Part shown: in pieces, positions 55,080 to 63,946 of the stretch | Layout of the letters: each line of letters opens with the position of its first letter | Numbering within the stretch: the stretch's first letter is position 1 | Origin: Bradyrhizobium zhanjiangense | GTDB lineage: Bacteria > Pseudomonadota > Alphaproteobacteria > Rhizobiales > Xanthobacteraceae | Direction of reading: 5' to 3' | Length of the DNA stretch: 64,000 nucleotides | Assembly: GCF_004114935.1 (NCBI RefSeq) | Contig: NZ_CP022221.1 | Coordinates: 4,485,001-4,549,000 of the forward strand | Translations under genes and position numbers: made by a program | Notes under the pieces: model-generated | What the model saw: only the letters and a program-made list of their open reading frames with translations | Told to the model about the DNA's origin: nothing | The model's database searches: none

Positions 55080-55110
55080 GCTTTTCTTTCTCTCTCCGCG
55101 CGCTCGGAAT

Positions 55111-55208
55111 CGTATCGTGGGCAAAGGCGCGCTTGCGCCGTGCCGACCATCGATCCAATACCGCAACAGAAGTGGTGGGCACGCTTTGCTTTGCCCACCC
55201 TACGATAC
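55111..55208. repeat. Palindromic repeat CGTATCGTGGGCAAAG / CTTTGCCCACCCTACGATAC
   Basis: Outer arms GTATCGT..GGGCAAAG and CTTTGCCC..ACGATAC, with an inner GGTGGGCACGC / GCGCCGTGCCGACC pair. Same family as 10416-10514. It lies between the convergent Wzz-like and acyltransferase genes. Confidence 0.7.
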
Positions 55209-55249
55209 TTTCCTTTGCGGGAGCAGGGCAGCTCGCAAGCGGAGAATTG

Positions 55250-56431
55250 CTACCCGAACGCCTGCCGCAACGTACGCGCCAAATCGAACAGCATCTGGTT
55301 CTGCTTGACCATTCGCTTGCCGCGGCTCAGTGAGGACATCGCCATCGCCGCAAGCTTTCCGCGTGAGGTCAGCGGGACAAAGCTGTCGAAAATGTCTTCG
55401 TCGTCCTTGCAGAACATCCGCTTGTAGTCGTCCGAGCCGATGCCGAGGTCGAGCGAGCAATAGCCGCGCTCGGCGCAGCCATCGATGATGTAGCGCATCA
55501 GGATCAGGCCCGGGCTGTAGCGGGCGTGCTCCGACATCGTGTAGGTGTTGAACATCATCGAGAGGCGCTGGCCGTCGGCGACGCCGGCGAAAATCGCGAT
55601 CACGTCCTCGTCGCATTCGAGCGCGTGGATGTCGATCACGCGTCCGTCTCCGCGCCGGGCAAGGCAGGCGCTGCGGATGAACTGTTCGATGCCCGGTTCG
55701 GCGAAGACGTTCGGCAGCTTCTGCTCCGCCATCCGCGCCGGCTTGACGCGGAAGAACCAGTCGAGCAGGCGCACGATGTCCGCATCCTCGGTCGCAAGGT
55801 GGTAGCGGTAGCCGGCGAGGGCCTGGAGCTTCTTCTCCTTGCTCTTGAGACGGCGGCGGAACGAATTGCTGATCCGCGATGCGGGCGGGCCGGCCGGCTC
55901 CATCGCCAGCAACGGGCAGCCGTTGACCGAGCTCTGCAGCGGCAGCAGCGCAAACGGGTTCTGTTGATCGTGCCAGCGCTTGGGTTGCTGCGTCAGCGAG
56001 AGGACGTCGACATGCTCGTGCAGCGGCGCAAGCAGCGCATCGAGGTCCGCGAGGACGGCCTGTGCCGCGAATTCGGCGTTCCACAGGCCCATGTTGAAGG
56101 TGGTATGCTTGCCGCCCATGAAGCAGGCCGTGCGCACGCCGTGGCTTTGGCGCAGTGACAACGGCAGCAGCAGGAGCGGCCGTTGCTCGGCGTCGCGGGC
56201 GATCACGATGAACGGGCGGGCGCCCTCGCGTTCGCCGACCAGCTGCTGCCAGGGAGCAAGCAGGTCAAAGCGCTGATAGGGCGTGAAGAGGTGGCCGCTC
56301 TCCTCGAAGGCGCGCCAGGCCGCCTCGGCCTCGCCGAGATCGGTGACGATGTCGACCTGGGCGATGCGGCTCGTTTTCGACCGCGCTGGCGCTTCTGCCG
56401 TCCGGCTTTGCATCGCCGCAGCCATGGTCAT
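55250..56431 (-). CDS. CelD/FemAB-type acyltransferase (GNAT fold)
   Basis: 393 residues from ATG 56431 (MTMAAAMQSRTAEAPARSKT). The C-terminal Acetyltransf_6 domain has SFRRRLKSKEKKLQALAGYR, HALECDEDVIAIFAGVADGQ, YTMSEHARYSPGLILMRYII and LDLGIGSDDYKRMFCKDDED; the YSPG motif is shared with CelD, a cellulose/EPS biosynthesis protein. It probably acylates a polysaccharide precursor. It is divergent from the NodB-like gene. The frame runs to 56668 without homology. Confidence 0.88.
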   Translation of the reverse strand: MTMAAAMQSRTAEAPARSKTSRIAQVDIVTDLGEAEAAWRAFEESGHLFTPYQRFDLLAPWQQLVGEREGARPFIVIARDAEQRPLLLLPLSLRQSHGVRTACFMGGKHTTFNMGLWNAEFAAQAVLADLDALLAPLHEHVDVLSLTQQPKRWHDQQNPFALLPLQSSVNGCPLLAMEPAGPPASRISNSFRRRLKSKEKKLQALAGYRYHLATEDADIVRLLDWFFRVKPARMAEQKLPNVFAEPGIEQFIRSACLARRGDGRVIDIHALECDEDVIAIFAGVADGQRLSMMFNTYTMSEHARYSPGLILMRYIIDGCAERGYCSLDLGIGSDDYKRMFCKDDEDIFDSFVPLTSRGKLAAMAMSSLSRGKRMVKQNQMLFDLARTLRQAFG

Positions 56432-56557
56432 TCGCGAAACCTGTCGAGAAATCAAAAATATACGTATTTCGGCCCGTGGCCGACCTTTGCAAAGAAGTGT
56501 CAACAAAGGGTAATGATAATAGGCGGGGGGAACAGGCGCCGGAGGGAGGTGTAGACC

Positions 56558-57601
56558 TTGGCATCCGACGACAGATGGCCGGCGCGTCTGCGGCTTGAGC
56601 TGGCCTGGTTCAGCGGTCAGGCTGCGCTGCGCAGCCGCGGTGCCGGCGCCATCCTGCGCTTCGCGCATGTGCGGCCGCGGCGGCGTGGCCGATTTCAGCC
56701 GCTAGGCCAGCACGAGATCACGCCGCAGTTCCTCGATCGCGCCATTCGCGCGCTGAAGCAGTGGAAGTACGATTTCCTTGGCATGGACGAGGTCTGCCGC
56801 CGCGCGGTGACGCTGCCGGAGAAGCGGCGCTTCGTGGCACTGACCTTCGATGGCGCCACTAAGGATCTCATCAACTTCGCTTATCCGGTGCTATCGCGCC
56901 ACGCTGTGCCGTTCACGATCTATGTGCCGACCGCGTTCCCCGATGGCGTCGGCGAAGCTTGGTGGCTCGCGCTCGAACGGATGATCGCGCGCGAGAGCCG
57001 CATCAGCCTGATCATGGACAACCAGGAGCAGCGCTTCACCATCACTGACAATGCCGAGAAGCAGGCGGTGTTTTCGTATCTCGAGGGCTGGCTGCGTTCG
57101 CTGCCGCCGGCGGATCTGTCAGCGGCGATCGCCGATCTCTGCACGCGCTACCGAATAGACCTCGCCGCGCTCTCACGCGAAGCGTCGATGGATTGGGAAG
57201 ACCTGACCAAGCTCGCCGCCGATCCGCTCGTCACGATCGGTAGCGCGACCGTAAACTATCCCGTTCTCGCCAACATGAAGGATGCGGCCGCGCTCCGCGA
57301 GATGACGATGGGCAAGGCGGTCGCGGAAGCGGCCTTCCGCCGCGAGATCAGGCATCTCGCCTTTCCGTTCGGCGATCGCTCTTCGTTTCGGCGCAGCCAC
57401 GTCGTGATGGCGGAGGAGGCCGGCTTTGCCAGCGCCGTGTCGACGATCCCTGGTATCGTAGATGCGGAGGGACGCACCAATTTGCGCGCGCTGCCGCGGA
57501 TCTCCTGGGACGGCCGGATCCAATCGCTGCGCAGGATGCGCGTGCTGATGTCAGGCGTTGCCTTTGCGCCGGTGAAACCGACGGGAAGCGCCAGGAGCTA
57601 G
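56558..57601 (+). CDS. NodB-fold polysaccharide deacetylase-like protein lacking metal ligands
   Basis: 347 residues from TTG 56558, with GGAGGGAGG upstream. The NodB domain is clear: FVALTFDGATKDLINFAYPV, FTIYVPTAFPDGVGEAWWL, IGSATVNYPVLAN, LAFPFGDRSSFRRSHVVMAE, AVSTIPGIVDAEGRTNLRAL. Active deacetylases have TFDD and H-T-x3-H: here the second Asp is Gly99, and the two His are Ala230 and Tyr234. Without these ligands the Zn-dependent reaction is not expected. It may bind glycan or an enzyme. It lies in the EPS locus. Confidence 0.85.
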   Translation: MASDDRWPARLRLELAWFSGQAALRSRGAGAILRFAHVRPRRRGRFQPLGQHEITPQFLDRAIRALKQWKYDFLGMDEVCRRAVTLPEKRRFVALTFDGATKDLINFAYPVLSRHAVPFTIYVPTAFPDGVGEAWWLALERMIARESRISLIMDNQEQRFTITDNAEKQAVFSYLEGWLRSLPPADLSAAIADLCTRYRIDLAALSREASMDWEDLTKLAADPLVTIGSATVNYPVLANMKDAAALREMTMGKAVAEAAFRREIRHLAFPFGDRSSFRRSHVVMAEEAGFASAVSTIPGIVDAEGRTNLRALPRISWDGRIQSLRRMRVLMSGVAFAPVKPTGSARS

Positions 57602-57618
57602 ACGTTACGAGCTAGCCG

Positions 57619-57840
57619 CTACGAGCTGGATTTGGCGCGATCGGGACGCTGCATCCAGCTCACGATCGGCATCGCCGGCAGCACCCAACCCATGCCGACC
57701 ACCACGTAGTAGATCGCCTGCCGCCAGCCGGACTCGGCGATCCACGGCATCTGCGCCAGCGCCATGCCGAGCAGAGCCCAGACCGTGGCCAGCACCAGGA
57801 GCAGGATGGCGCCGAGGAACTTGCGGGTGCGGATCGTCAT
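57619..57840 (-). CDS. DUF2842 family small membrane protein
   Basis: 73 residues with two membrane helices: KFLGAILLLVLATVWALLGM and QAIYYVVVGMGWVLPAMPIV, then SWMQRPD. It matches the alphaproteobacterial DUF2842 pattern (two helices, GW.LP..P...WM). In many genomes it lies near ctaA, as here (divergent, 93 bases apart), which hints at a link with cytochrome oxidase assembly, but no function is known. Confidence 0.85.
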   Translation of the reverse strand: MTIRTRKFLGAILLLVLATVWALLGMALAQMPWIAESGWRQAIYYVVVGMGWVLPAMPIVSWMQRPDRAKSSS

Positions 57841-57933
57841 GGCGGAATGTTGCGGCTTTCGCGTAACTTGCGCTGCGGGAGCGGGGGACTATAAGGGGCG
57901 CGCAGTCCGGTTCAAGCCTGGTTTTTGCTCCCA

Positions 57934-59016
57934 ATGACGACGATTTCCGCCCCGTCCCAACCGCATCGCGCCGTGCGCGTGTGGCTGATCGCCGTGGCCG
58001 CGCTGATCGCGCTGATGGTGCTGGTCGGCGGCGCGACGCGGTTGACGGAATCCGGCCTCTCGATCGTCGAATGGAAGCCAGTCACGGGCAGCGTGCCGCC
58101 GCTGACCGAGGCGCAGTGGACCGAGGCGTTCGAGGCCTACAAGAGGATCCCGCAATATCGCGAGCTGAATGCGGGCATGAGCCTGTCCGAGTTCAAGGAG
58201 ATCTTCTGGTGGGAATGGAGCCACCGGCTGCTCGGCCGTTTCATTGGCGTCGCCTATCTGCTGCCGTTCCTGTTCTTCCTGTGGCGCGGCGGGCTGCCGG
58301 GTGAGCTGAAGCGGCGGCTGTGGCTGTTGTTCGCGCTCGGCGGCCTCCAGGGCGCGGTCGGCTGGTGGATGGTAGCCTCGGGCCTGTCGGAACGCATCGA
58401 GGTGTCGCAATATCGGCTGGCGACCCATTTGATGCTCGCGCTTCTGATCTTCGCCGGCATCGTCTGGACGGTGCGGCGGCTCAAGGAGCGGCCGCAGATC
58501 GCCGTGCCGGCGCGGTTGAGGTTCACGAGCGCGCTGCTCCTCGTTGTGACCTTCGTGCAGATTTATTTCGGTGCCCTGGTCGCGGGTCTGCGGGCCGGGC
58601 GCGCCTACAACACCTGGCCGCAGATTGATGGTGCGTTCATTCCCTCGGCGGATCGGCTGTGGTTCGAGACGCCGTGGTGGCGCAACCTGTTCGACAATGT
58701 GCTGACGGTGCAGTTCGAGCATCGCATGACGGCCTATGCGCTGTTCGTGTTGGCGGCGCTGCACGCGATCGACGCGGTGCGCTCGCGCGCAGGTGCGGCG
58801 GCAAGCGGCGCGCTCTGGTTGCTTGCTGCGGTGAGCCTGCAGGCGGTGCTCGGCATCCTGACGCTGCTCAACCAGGTTCCGATTGGACTGGCGCTGGCGC
58901 ATCAGGCGGTCGCGATCGGCGTGTTGACACTCGCGGTGATGCAGACGGAGCGGCTGGCCTCGCGGCAGTTGACTGAGGTGCGGCCGCGCGGTGTTCCGCT
59001 GGGTCAGGCCAGCTGA
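57934..59016 (+). CDS. ctaA: Heme A synthase
   Basis: 360 residues from ATG 57934, eight membrane helices. Conserved parts: [40 protein letters not shown] with heme-binding His, [20 protein letters not shown] and [16 protein letters not shown], each giving a His ligand. It converts heme O to heme A for cytochrome c oxidase in the inner membrane. This is the type-2 form of alphaproteobacteria, without the Cys pairs of Bacillus CtaA. Its stop is immediately next to the convergent secreted-protein gene stop. Confidence 0.96.
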   Translation: MTTISAPSQPHRAVRVWLIAVAALIALMVLVGGATRLTESGLSIVEWKPVTGSVPPLTEAQWTEAFEAYKRIPQYRELNAGMSLSEFKEIFWWEWSHRLLGRFIGVAYLLPFLFFLWRGGLPGELKRRLWLLFALGGLQGAVGWWMVASGLSERIEVSQYRLATHLMLALLIFAGIVWTVRRLKERPQIAVPARLRFTSALLLVVTFVQIYFGALVAGLRAGRAYNTWPQIDGAFIPSADRLWFETPWWRNLFDNVLTVQFEHRMTAYALFVLAALHAIDAVRSRAGAAASGALWLLAAVSLQAVLGILTLLNQVPIGLALAHQAVAIGVLTLAVMQTERLASRQLTEVRPRGVPLGQAS

Positions 59017-59361
59017 TCAACAATAGCCGTAGACTCCGCACGCGTAAGGCAGGCGCCAGAAATAGTCGACCTGCTTCCCGCCGTAATACGAGCCCTGATA
59101 ATCGTAGTCCCAGGGGCGACCGTAATAGCCCGGCAGCGTGTGCGAGCCGGGCAGGAGCGGGGTGCCCGGCAGGTTGCGGATGTAACTGCCGATGCCATAG
59201 GCCGGCGAGATCAGCGCGTCCGGATCGGTCTCGACATAGACTCTTGGTGCTTCCTGCGGCGGAACAGCGGCGCGCCGCTTCGGCGTGGCCGGCAGATCGG
59301 CAGCCAGCGCCGTTGAAACCGTCAGCATCGCCGCAAGGGCAGGCACCATCCAGCGCAGCAT
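59017..59361 (-). CDS. Small exported Tyr/Pro-rich protein
   Basis: 114 residues from ATG 59361. MLRWMVPALAAMLTVSTALA is a signal peptide ending before ADLPATPKRR. The mature part is rich in Pro, Tyr and Gly (GSHTLPGYYGRPWDYDYQGS) and ends in CGVYGYC, a Cys pair. Similar Tyr-rich envelope proteins are common in Bradyrhizobium; function unknown. The stop abuts the ctaA stop with no gap. Confidence 0.75.
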   Translation of the reverse strand: MLRWMVPALAAMLTVSTALAADLPATPKRRAAVPPQEAPRVYVETDPDALISPAYGIGSYIRNLPGTPLLPGSHTLPGYYGRPWDYDYQGSYYGGKQVDYFWRLPYACGVYGYC

Positions 59362-59481
59362 CGTCGGCTCCGAATCAAAGGGGCGATCCAAAGACGATGT
59401 ATGCGGCAGATGTGGTTAATGACTATTAACTGAAGCGATCAATCCGGGGCGGCTTTGTACTCCGCCCCGGAATGATAAGAA

Positions 59482-60762
59482 CTAAGCGCCCAGCGCCTGT
59501 TCCAGATCCGCGATCAGGTCTTCCTTGTCCTCGATGCCGATCGAGAGCCGCACCACGTCAGGGCCGGCGCCGGACCTGACTTTGGCGGCGTCGTCGAGCT
59601 GGCTATGCGTGGTCGAGGCCGGGTGGATCACCAGCGAGCGGGTGTCGCCGACGTTTGCCAGATGCGAAAACAGCTGCAACTTCGACACCAGGCTGACACC
59701 GGCGTCATAGCCTCCCTTGAGGCTGAAGGTGAACACGGCGCCCGCGCCCTTCGGCGCGTATTTGCGCGCGAGCTGATTGTACTTGTCGCTCGGAAGGCCT
59801 GCATAGCTGACCGAGGCCACCGCCGGATGGCCGGCGAGGAATTCGGCGACCGCCTTGGCATTGTCGCAGTGCTTCTGCATGCGCAGCGGCAGCGTCTCGA
59901 TGCCGGTCAGGATCATGAAGGCGTTGAACGGGGAGAGCGCCGGTCCGAGGTCGCGCAAGCCCAGCACGCGGCAGGCGATCGCGAAGGCGAAATTGCCAAA
60001 GGTCTCCTGGAGGCGAATGCCGTGATATTCCGGCCGCGGCTCCGACAGCATCGGATATTTGCCGCCTATGGACCAGTCGAAGGTGCCGGCATCGACGATG
60101 ATGCCGCCGAGCGAATTGCCATGGCCGCCCAAGAATTTCGTCAGCGAGTGCACGACGATGTCCGCGCCATGATCGATCGGGCGGATCAGATAGGGCGAGG
60201 CGAGCGTGTTGTCGACGATCAGCGGCACGCCGGCCTTGCGCGCCACCGTCGAGATCGCCTCGATGTCGGTGATGCTGCCGGCGGGATTGGCGATGGACTC
60301 GATGAAGATCGCCTTCGTGCGCGGCGTCACCGCGCGCTCGAAGCTTACGATGTCATCGGGGTCGGCCCACACCACGTTCCAGCCAAAGCTCTTGAACGCA
60401 TGCGTGAACTGGTTGATCGAGCCGCCATAGAGCTTTCGCGCTGCGATGAATTCATCGCCGGGCTGGAGCAACTGCTGCAGCACCACGACCTGTGCGGCAT
60501 GGCCCGAGGCCACCGCGAGCGCGGCCGTGCCGCCTTCGAGCGCAGCGACACGCTCCTCCAGCACCGCGTTGGTGGGATTGCCGATGCGGGTATAGATGTT
60601 GCCGAACGCCTGCAAGCCGAACAGCGAGGCGGCGTGGTCGGCATCGTTGAACACGAAAGACGTCGTTTGATAAATCGGAGTTGCGCGCGCACCGGTGGTG
60701 GGGTCGGGCTGTGCACCGGCATGCACGGCGAGCGTGGAAAATCCCGGAAGGCGATCGCTCAT
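59482..60762 (-). CDS. metY: O-acetylhomoserine sulfhydrylase / aminocarboxypropyltransferase
   Basis: 426 residues. The PLP site is VVHSLTKFLGGHGN (Lys209), with IVDNTLASP (Asp184) and TPIYQTTSFVFNDADHAASL near the N terminus; length and YTRIGNPTNAVLEE fit the MetY group rather than MetB/MetZ. It makes homocysteine from O-acetylhomoserine and sulfide. No SAM-responsive RNA motif was recognised in the 139-base leader. Monocistronic by spacing. Confidence 0.92.
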   Translation of the reverse strand: MSDRLPGFSTLAVHAGAQPDPTTGARATPIYQTTSFVFNDADHAASLFGLQAFGNIYTRIGNPTNAVLEERVAALEGGTAALAVASGHAAQVVVLQQLLQPGDEFIAARKLYGGSINQFTHAFKSFGWNVVWADPDDIVSFERAVTPRTKAIFIESIANPAGSITDIEAISTVARKAGVPLIVDNTLASPYLIRPIDHGADIVVHSLTKFLGGHGNSLGGIIVDAGTFDWSIGGKYPMLSEPRPEYHGIRLQETFGNFAFAIACRVLGLRDLGPALSPFNAFMILTGIETLPLRMQKHCDNAKAVAEFLAGHPAVASVSYAGLPSDKYNQLARKYAPKGAGAVFTFSLKGGYDAGVSLVSKLQLFSHLANVGDTRSLVIHPASTTHSQLDDAAKVRSGAGPDVVRLSIGIEDKEDLIADLEQALGA

Positions 60763-60901
60763 TGAGGGCGTCCTGTTCTCTTGGTCTGAAATCGCGCGGC
60801 ATGCTGATCGCCACGGCGTCCGCCGTCAAGCTGCGGCTTCACATCGAAAACGATCGTGCTACGCATTGTCGCGATCGCGAAATGAATCCTACGCGATCGC
60901 G

Positions 60902-61486
60902 TCAGCTTTGCTCGGTCTTGTTTTTGGCGGCGCGATCTGATGCCGCGGTGTCGCCACCGCCGACACTCATCCGATTGAGGGATAGCCGCATGCCTTGCGT
61001 CGGTACCGGAGCGCGCTTGGAGCTGAGCGTGCGTGAATTCACGCCCATCCAGGAGATCTCGGACGACAAGCGGCCGTATTCGATCTTGGGGCAGCGGTTC
61101 ATCACCACCTTGATACCGACGGACTCTGCCTTCGCCGCCGCAGCGTCGTCGCGCGCGCCAAGCTGCATCCAGATCACCTTCGGCAGTGGATCGAGCGTGA
61201 GCGCCTCTTCGACCACAGGCATGATGTGGCTGGAGTTGCGAAAAATGTCGATCATGTCGATCGGACGGCCGATGTCTGAGAGCGAGGCGACGAAGGGCTT
61301 TCCGAGCAGCTCCTTGCCGACGTGTCCGGGATTGACCGGGATCATGTCGTAGCCGCGCTGCGCTAGATATTTGAACGCAAAGTAGCTCGGCCGCACGTTG
61401 ACCGGCGAGGCGCCGACCATCGCGATCGACTTCACGCTGTTGAGGATGCCGCGGATGTAATTGTCGGGATAGGCGTCGTGGTTCAT
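60902..61486 (-). CDS. CoA-binding domain protein (YccU-like)
   Basis: About 194 residues from ATG 61486; ATG 61513 is also possible and would overlap the preceding stop. The core SIAMVGASPVNVRPSYFAFK, YDMIPVNPGHVGKELLGKPF, VIWMQLGARDDAAAAKAESV and VVMNRCPKIEYGRL is the CoA_binding_2 Rossmann domain, with the conserved NRCPKIE. E. coli YccU is the reference; its function is unsettled. It directly follows the enoyl-CoA hydratase gene, so they form an operon. Confidence 0.9.
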   Translation of the reverse strand: MNHDAYPDNYIRGILNSVKSIAMVGASPVNVRPSYFAFKYLAQRGYDMIPVNPGHVGKELLGKPFVASLSDIGRPIDMIDIFRNSSHIMPVVEEALTLDPLPKVIWMQLGARDDAAAAKAESVGIKVVMNRCPKIEYGRLSSEISWMGVNSRTLSSKRAPVPTQGMRLSLNRMSVGGGDTAASDRAAKNKTEQS

Positions 61487-61505
61487 CTCATATCTTTTCT
61501 TATTG

Positions 61506-62330
61506 TCATTCATCCCGCCATGTCGGCGTACGCTTTGCGATGAAGGCGCCAATGCCTTCCTCGGCGTCGCGCGCCATCATGTTCTCGGTCATCACCTCTG
61601 CCGCATGGCGATAGGCCTCGGCAAGACTCATCTCGGCCTGGCGATAGAATGCCTCCTTGCCGAGCTTGACGGTGTAGGCAGATTTCAGTGCGACCTGCTG
61701 TGCGAGCGCAATCGCGGCCTCGCGCTCGGTGCCAGCGGGGACGATGCGATTGACGAGGCCGATCTCGCGGGCGCGCGCGGCCGGGATCGGCTCGCCCGTC
61801 AGCAGCATCTCCATCGCCTGCTTGCGCGGCACGTTGCGCGACAGCGCCACCATCGGGGTCGAGCAGAACAGGCCGATGTCGACGCCGGGCGTGGCGAAGC
61901 TCGCCGCCTCCGAGGCGATCGCCAGATCGCAGCTTGCCACGAGCTGGCAGCCCGCCGCGGTGGCGATGCCTTGGACGGCAGCGACCACGGGCTTGGGCAG
62001 GCGCACAATCGCCTGCATCATGGCGCTGCACGCCGTCATGATCTGCGCAAAATAAGCCCGGCCGCGATCCGGATCGGTGCGGCGCGCGGTCAGTTCCTTC
62101 AGGTCGTGGCCGGCGGAAAAGGCGGGGCCGTTGGCTGCGATGACGGCCGCACGGATGTGCTTGTCTTCCGCGATCGCATTGAGGCTCGCATGCAGCTGTC
62201 CGATCATCGCCTCCGAAAGGCTGTTGCGCGCGGCTGGTCGGTTCAGCGTGAGCACGGCGACGCTGCCGACGATCTCGCGCAGCAGGATCGGCGGTTGCGG
62301 GGGGGGGGCACGGGCGGCCTGGGCGGACAT
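61506..62330 (-). CDS. Enoyl-CoA hydratase/isomerase family protein
   Basis: 274 residues from ATG 62330 (MSAQAARAPPPQPP). Crotonase motifs: AFSAGHDLKEL (oxyanion and CoA loop), VAAVQGIATAAGCQLVASCD and FATPGVDIGLFCSTPMVALS. The second catalytic Glu seen in true hydratases (GxxxE) appears replaced here (DIGLFCSTP), as in the ECHDC3-like group, so hydratase activity is uncertain. A run of ten G/C at 62299-62308 encodes the Pro-rich N terminus. It is followed by the CoA-binding gene. Confidence 0.85.
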   Translation of the reverse strand: MSAQAARAPPPQPPILLREIVGSVAVLTLNRPAARNSLSEAMIGQLHASLNAIAEDKHIRAAVIAANGPAFSAGHDLKELTARRTDPDRGRAYFAQIMTACSAMMQAIVRLPKPVVAAVQGIATAAGCQLVASCDLAIASEAASFATPGVDIGLFCSTPMVALSRNVPRKQAMEMLLTGEPIPAARAREIGLVNRIVPAGTEREAAIALAQQVALKSAYTVKLGKEAFYRQAEMSLAEAYRHAAEVMTENMMARDAEEGIGAFIAKRTPTWRDE

Positions 62331-62415
62331 CGAAGCGTTTCCAGTTGGATTATTGCAATTGGATGATGCAGATAACTTAATGTAACAGGGCAAGCGAAGC
62401 GAGGGTGGGAACAGC

Positions 62416-62844
62416 ATGGCATTGGCGAAAATGAGCGTGGCGGAGGTCGAGCAGTTTCTGCGTGACGAATTTCCCCAGGCCTTCAGCGGCGATGACATCA
62501 CGATCGAAAGCGCCGATGGCCAGACCTGCCTTTTGCGCCAGCGCTACAGCGAAAGGATGCTGCGACCGGGTGGAACCGTGTCTGGACCGACGCTGATGGC
62601 GCTGGCCGATTTCGCCATGTACGTGGTGCTGCTGTCCGCAATCGGGCCGATCGGGCTGGCGGTCACCACCAATCTCAACATCAACTTCCTGCGCAAGGGC
62701 CAGCCGGGGCAGGACGTGCTGGCCGAGGCCCGACTGCTCAAGCTCGGCAAGCGCCTGGCAGTGGGGGAGGTGAATCTCCTGTCGGGCACATCAGCCGATC
62801 CAATCGCCCATGTCACCTCGACCTATTCCATTCCAAATGTTTGA
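62416..62844 (+). CDS. PaaI-like hotdog-fold thioesterase
   Basis: 142 residues. Hotdog features: MLRPGGTVSGPTLMALADFA (the GP.l..laD motif with the Asp), LAVTTNLNINFLRKGQPGQD and LGKRLAVGEVNLLSG. It should hydrolyse acyl-CoA or aromatic-CoA esters in the cytoplasm. It is divergent from the enoyl-CoA hydratase gene, with 85 bases between starts, which suggests a shared fatty or aromatic acid role. Confidence 0.88.
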   Translation: MALAKMSVAEVEQFLRDEFPQAFSGDDITIESADGQTCLLRQRYSERMLRPGGTVSGPTLMALADFAMYVVLLSAIGPIGLAVTTNLNINFLRKGQPGQDVLAEARLLKLGKRLAVGEVNLLSGTSADPIAHVTSTYSIPNV

Positions 62845-63000
62845 ACTTTTTGCAGGTAATATAGCACCATATTTTTAAGTTATTGATTCTACGAATATAA
62901 ATTCCGTCTTGGGGCATTGACCGCTGCGCCTCTCTTCTCTAGAAACCCGCCCAGTCCGGTGCGGTGTTCGCGCCGATGTCTCCCTCACGGAAATTCTGAC

Positions 63001-63465
63001 ATGAAAACCTTTTCGGCAAAGCCGGCCGAGGTGACGAAGAAGTGGGTGCTGATCGACGCCAAGGGTCTGGTCGTCGGCCGTCTCGCCACCATCGTCGCCA
63101 TGCGGCTCCGCGGCAAGCACCTCCCGACCTACACCCCGCACGTCGATTGCGGCGACAACGTCATCATCATCAACGCCCAGCATGCGGTCCTCACCGGCCG
63201 CAAGCGCGAGCAGAAGACCTACTACAAGCACACCGGCTACGTCGGCCACGTCAAGGAGCGCACCGCGCGCCAGATCCTCGAAGGCCGTCATCCCGAGCGC
63301 GTGCTCGAGAAGGCCGTCGAGCGCATGATCCCGCGTGGTCCGCTCGGCCGCGTGCAGATGGGCAACCTGCGTGTCTACGGCGGCGCCGATCATCCGCACG
63401 AGGCGCAGCAGCCCGAGAAGATCGACATCGCCAAGTTGAACCGCAAGAACACGAGGGCCGCATAA
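63001..63465 (+). CDS. rplM: 50S ribosomal protein L13
   Basis: 154 residues from ATG 63001. It has the L13 pattern: [60 protein letters not shown] and [20 protein letters not shown]. The frame extends to 62917 but the ATG fits the family. The 156-base upstream region is AT-rich near 62850-62890 and should contain the promoter; no L13 leader structure was recognised. Confidence 0.98.
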   Translation: MKTFSAKPAEVTKKWVLIDAKGLVVGRLATIVAMRLRGKHLPTYTPHVDCGDNVIIINAQHAVLTGRKREQKTYYKHTGYVGHVKERTARQILEGRHPERVLEKAVERMIPRGPLGRVQMGNLRVYGGADHPHEAQQPEKIDIAKLNRKNTRAA

Positions 63466-63466
63466 C

Positions 63467-63946
63467 ATGGCCGAATCCATCCAGTCGCTCGACCAGCTCT
63501 CGCAGCTCAAGACGGCGGCCGCGCCCGAGGCGCCCAAGCACGAGAAGAAGGTCGACAAGTTCAACCGCGCCTATGCCACCGGCAAGCGCAAGGACGCGGT
63601 CGCCCGTGTCTGGATCAAGCCGGGCGCCGGCAAGGTCACCGTCAACGCGCGCGAGGTCGAGGTCTATTTCGCCCGTCCCGTGCTGCGCATGATGATCGAG
63701 CAGCCGTTCTCCGTGGCCCAGCGTTCCGGCCAGTACGACGTGATCTGCACGGTCGCCGGCGGTGGCCTGTCCGGCCAGGCTGGCGCCGTCCGTCACGGCA
63801 TCTCCAAGGCGCTCACCTATTTCGAGCCGGAGCTGCGCAGCGTGCTCAAGAAGGGCGGCTTCCTCACCCGCGACTCGCGCGTGGTCGAGCGCAAGAAGTA
63901 CGGCAAGGCCAAGGCCCGCCGGTCCTTCCAGTTCTCGAAGCGTTAA
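63467..63946 (+). CDS. rpsI: 30S ribosomal protein S9
   Basis: 159 residues, one base after the rplM stop, so the two are co-translated. An alphaproteobacterial N-terminal extension (~35 residues) precedes [40 protein letters not shown] and the C-terminal [17 protein letters not shown] are typical. The conserved C-terminal K/R residue contacts the P-site tRNA. The last 54 bases of the window after the stop show only a weak CCGC-GAAA-GCGG hairpin. Confidence 0.98.
   Translation: MAESIQSLDQLSQLKTAAAPEAPKHEKKVDKFNRAYATGKRKDAVARVWIKPGAGKVTVNAREVEVYFARPVLRMMIEQPFSVAQRSGQYDVICTVAGGGLSGQAGAVRHGISKALTYFEPELRSVLKKGGFLTRDSRVVERKKYGKAKARRSFQFSKR

Noticed and set aside
52839..55166. 775-codon minus-strand frame over the Wzz-like gene
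   Set aside because: Shadow of the well-supported plus-strand gene; composition is not protein-like.
60763..60901. SAM riboswitch in the metY leader
   Set aside because: The expected SAM-II conserved bases (such as GCTAAA near the start) were not found in the leader read on the minus strand.
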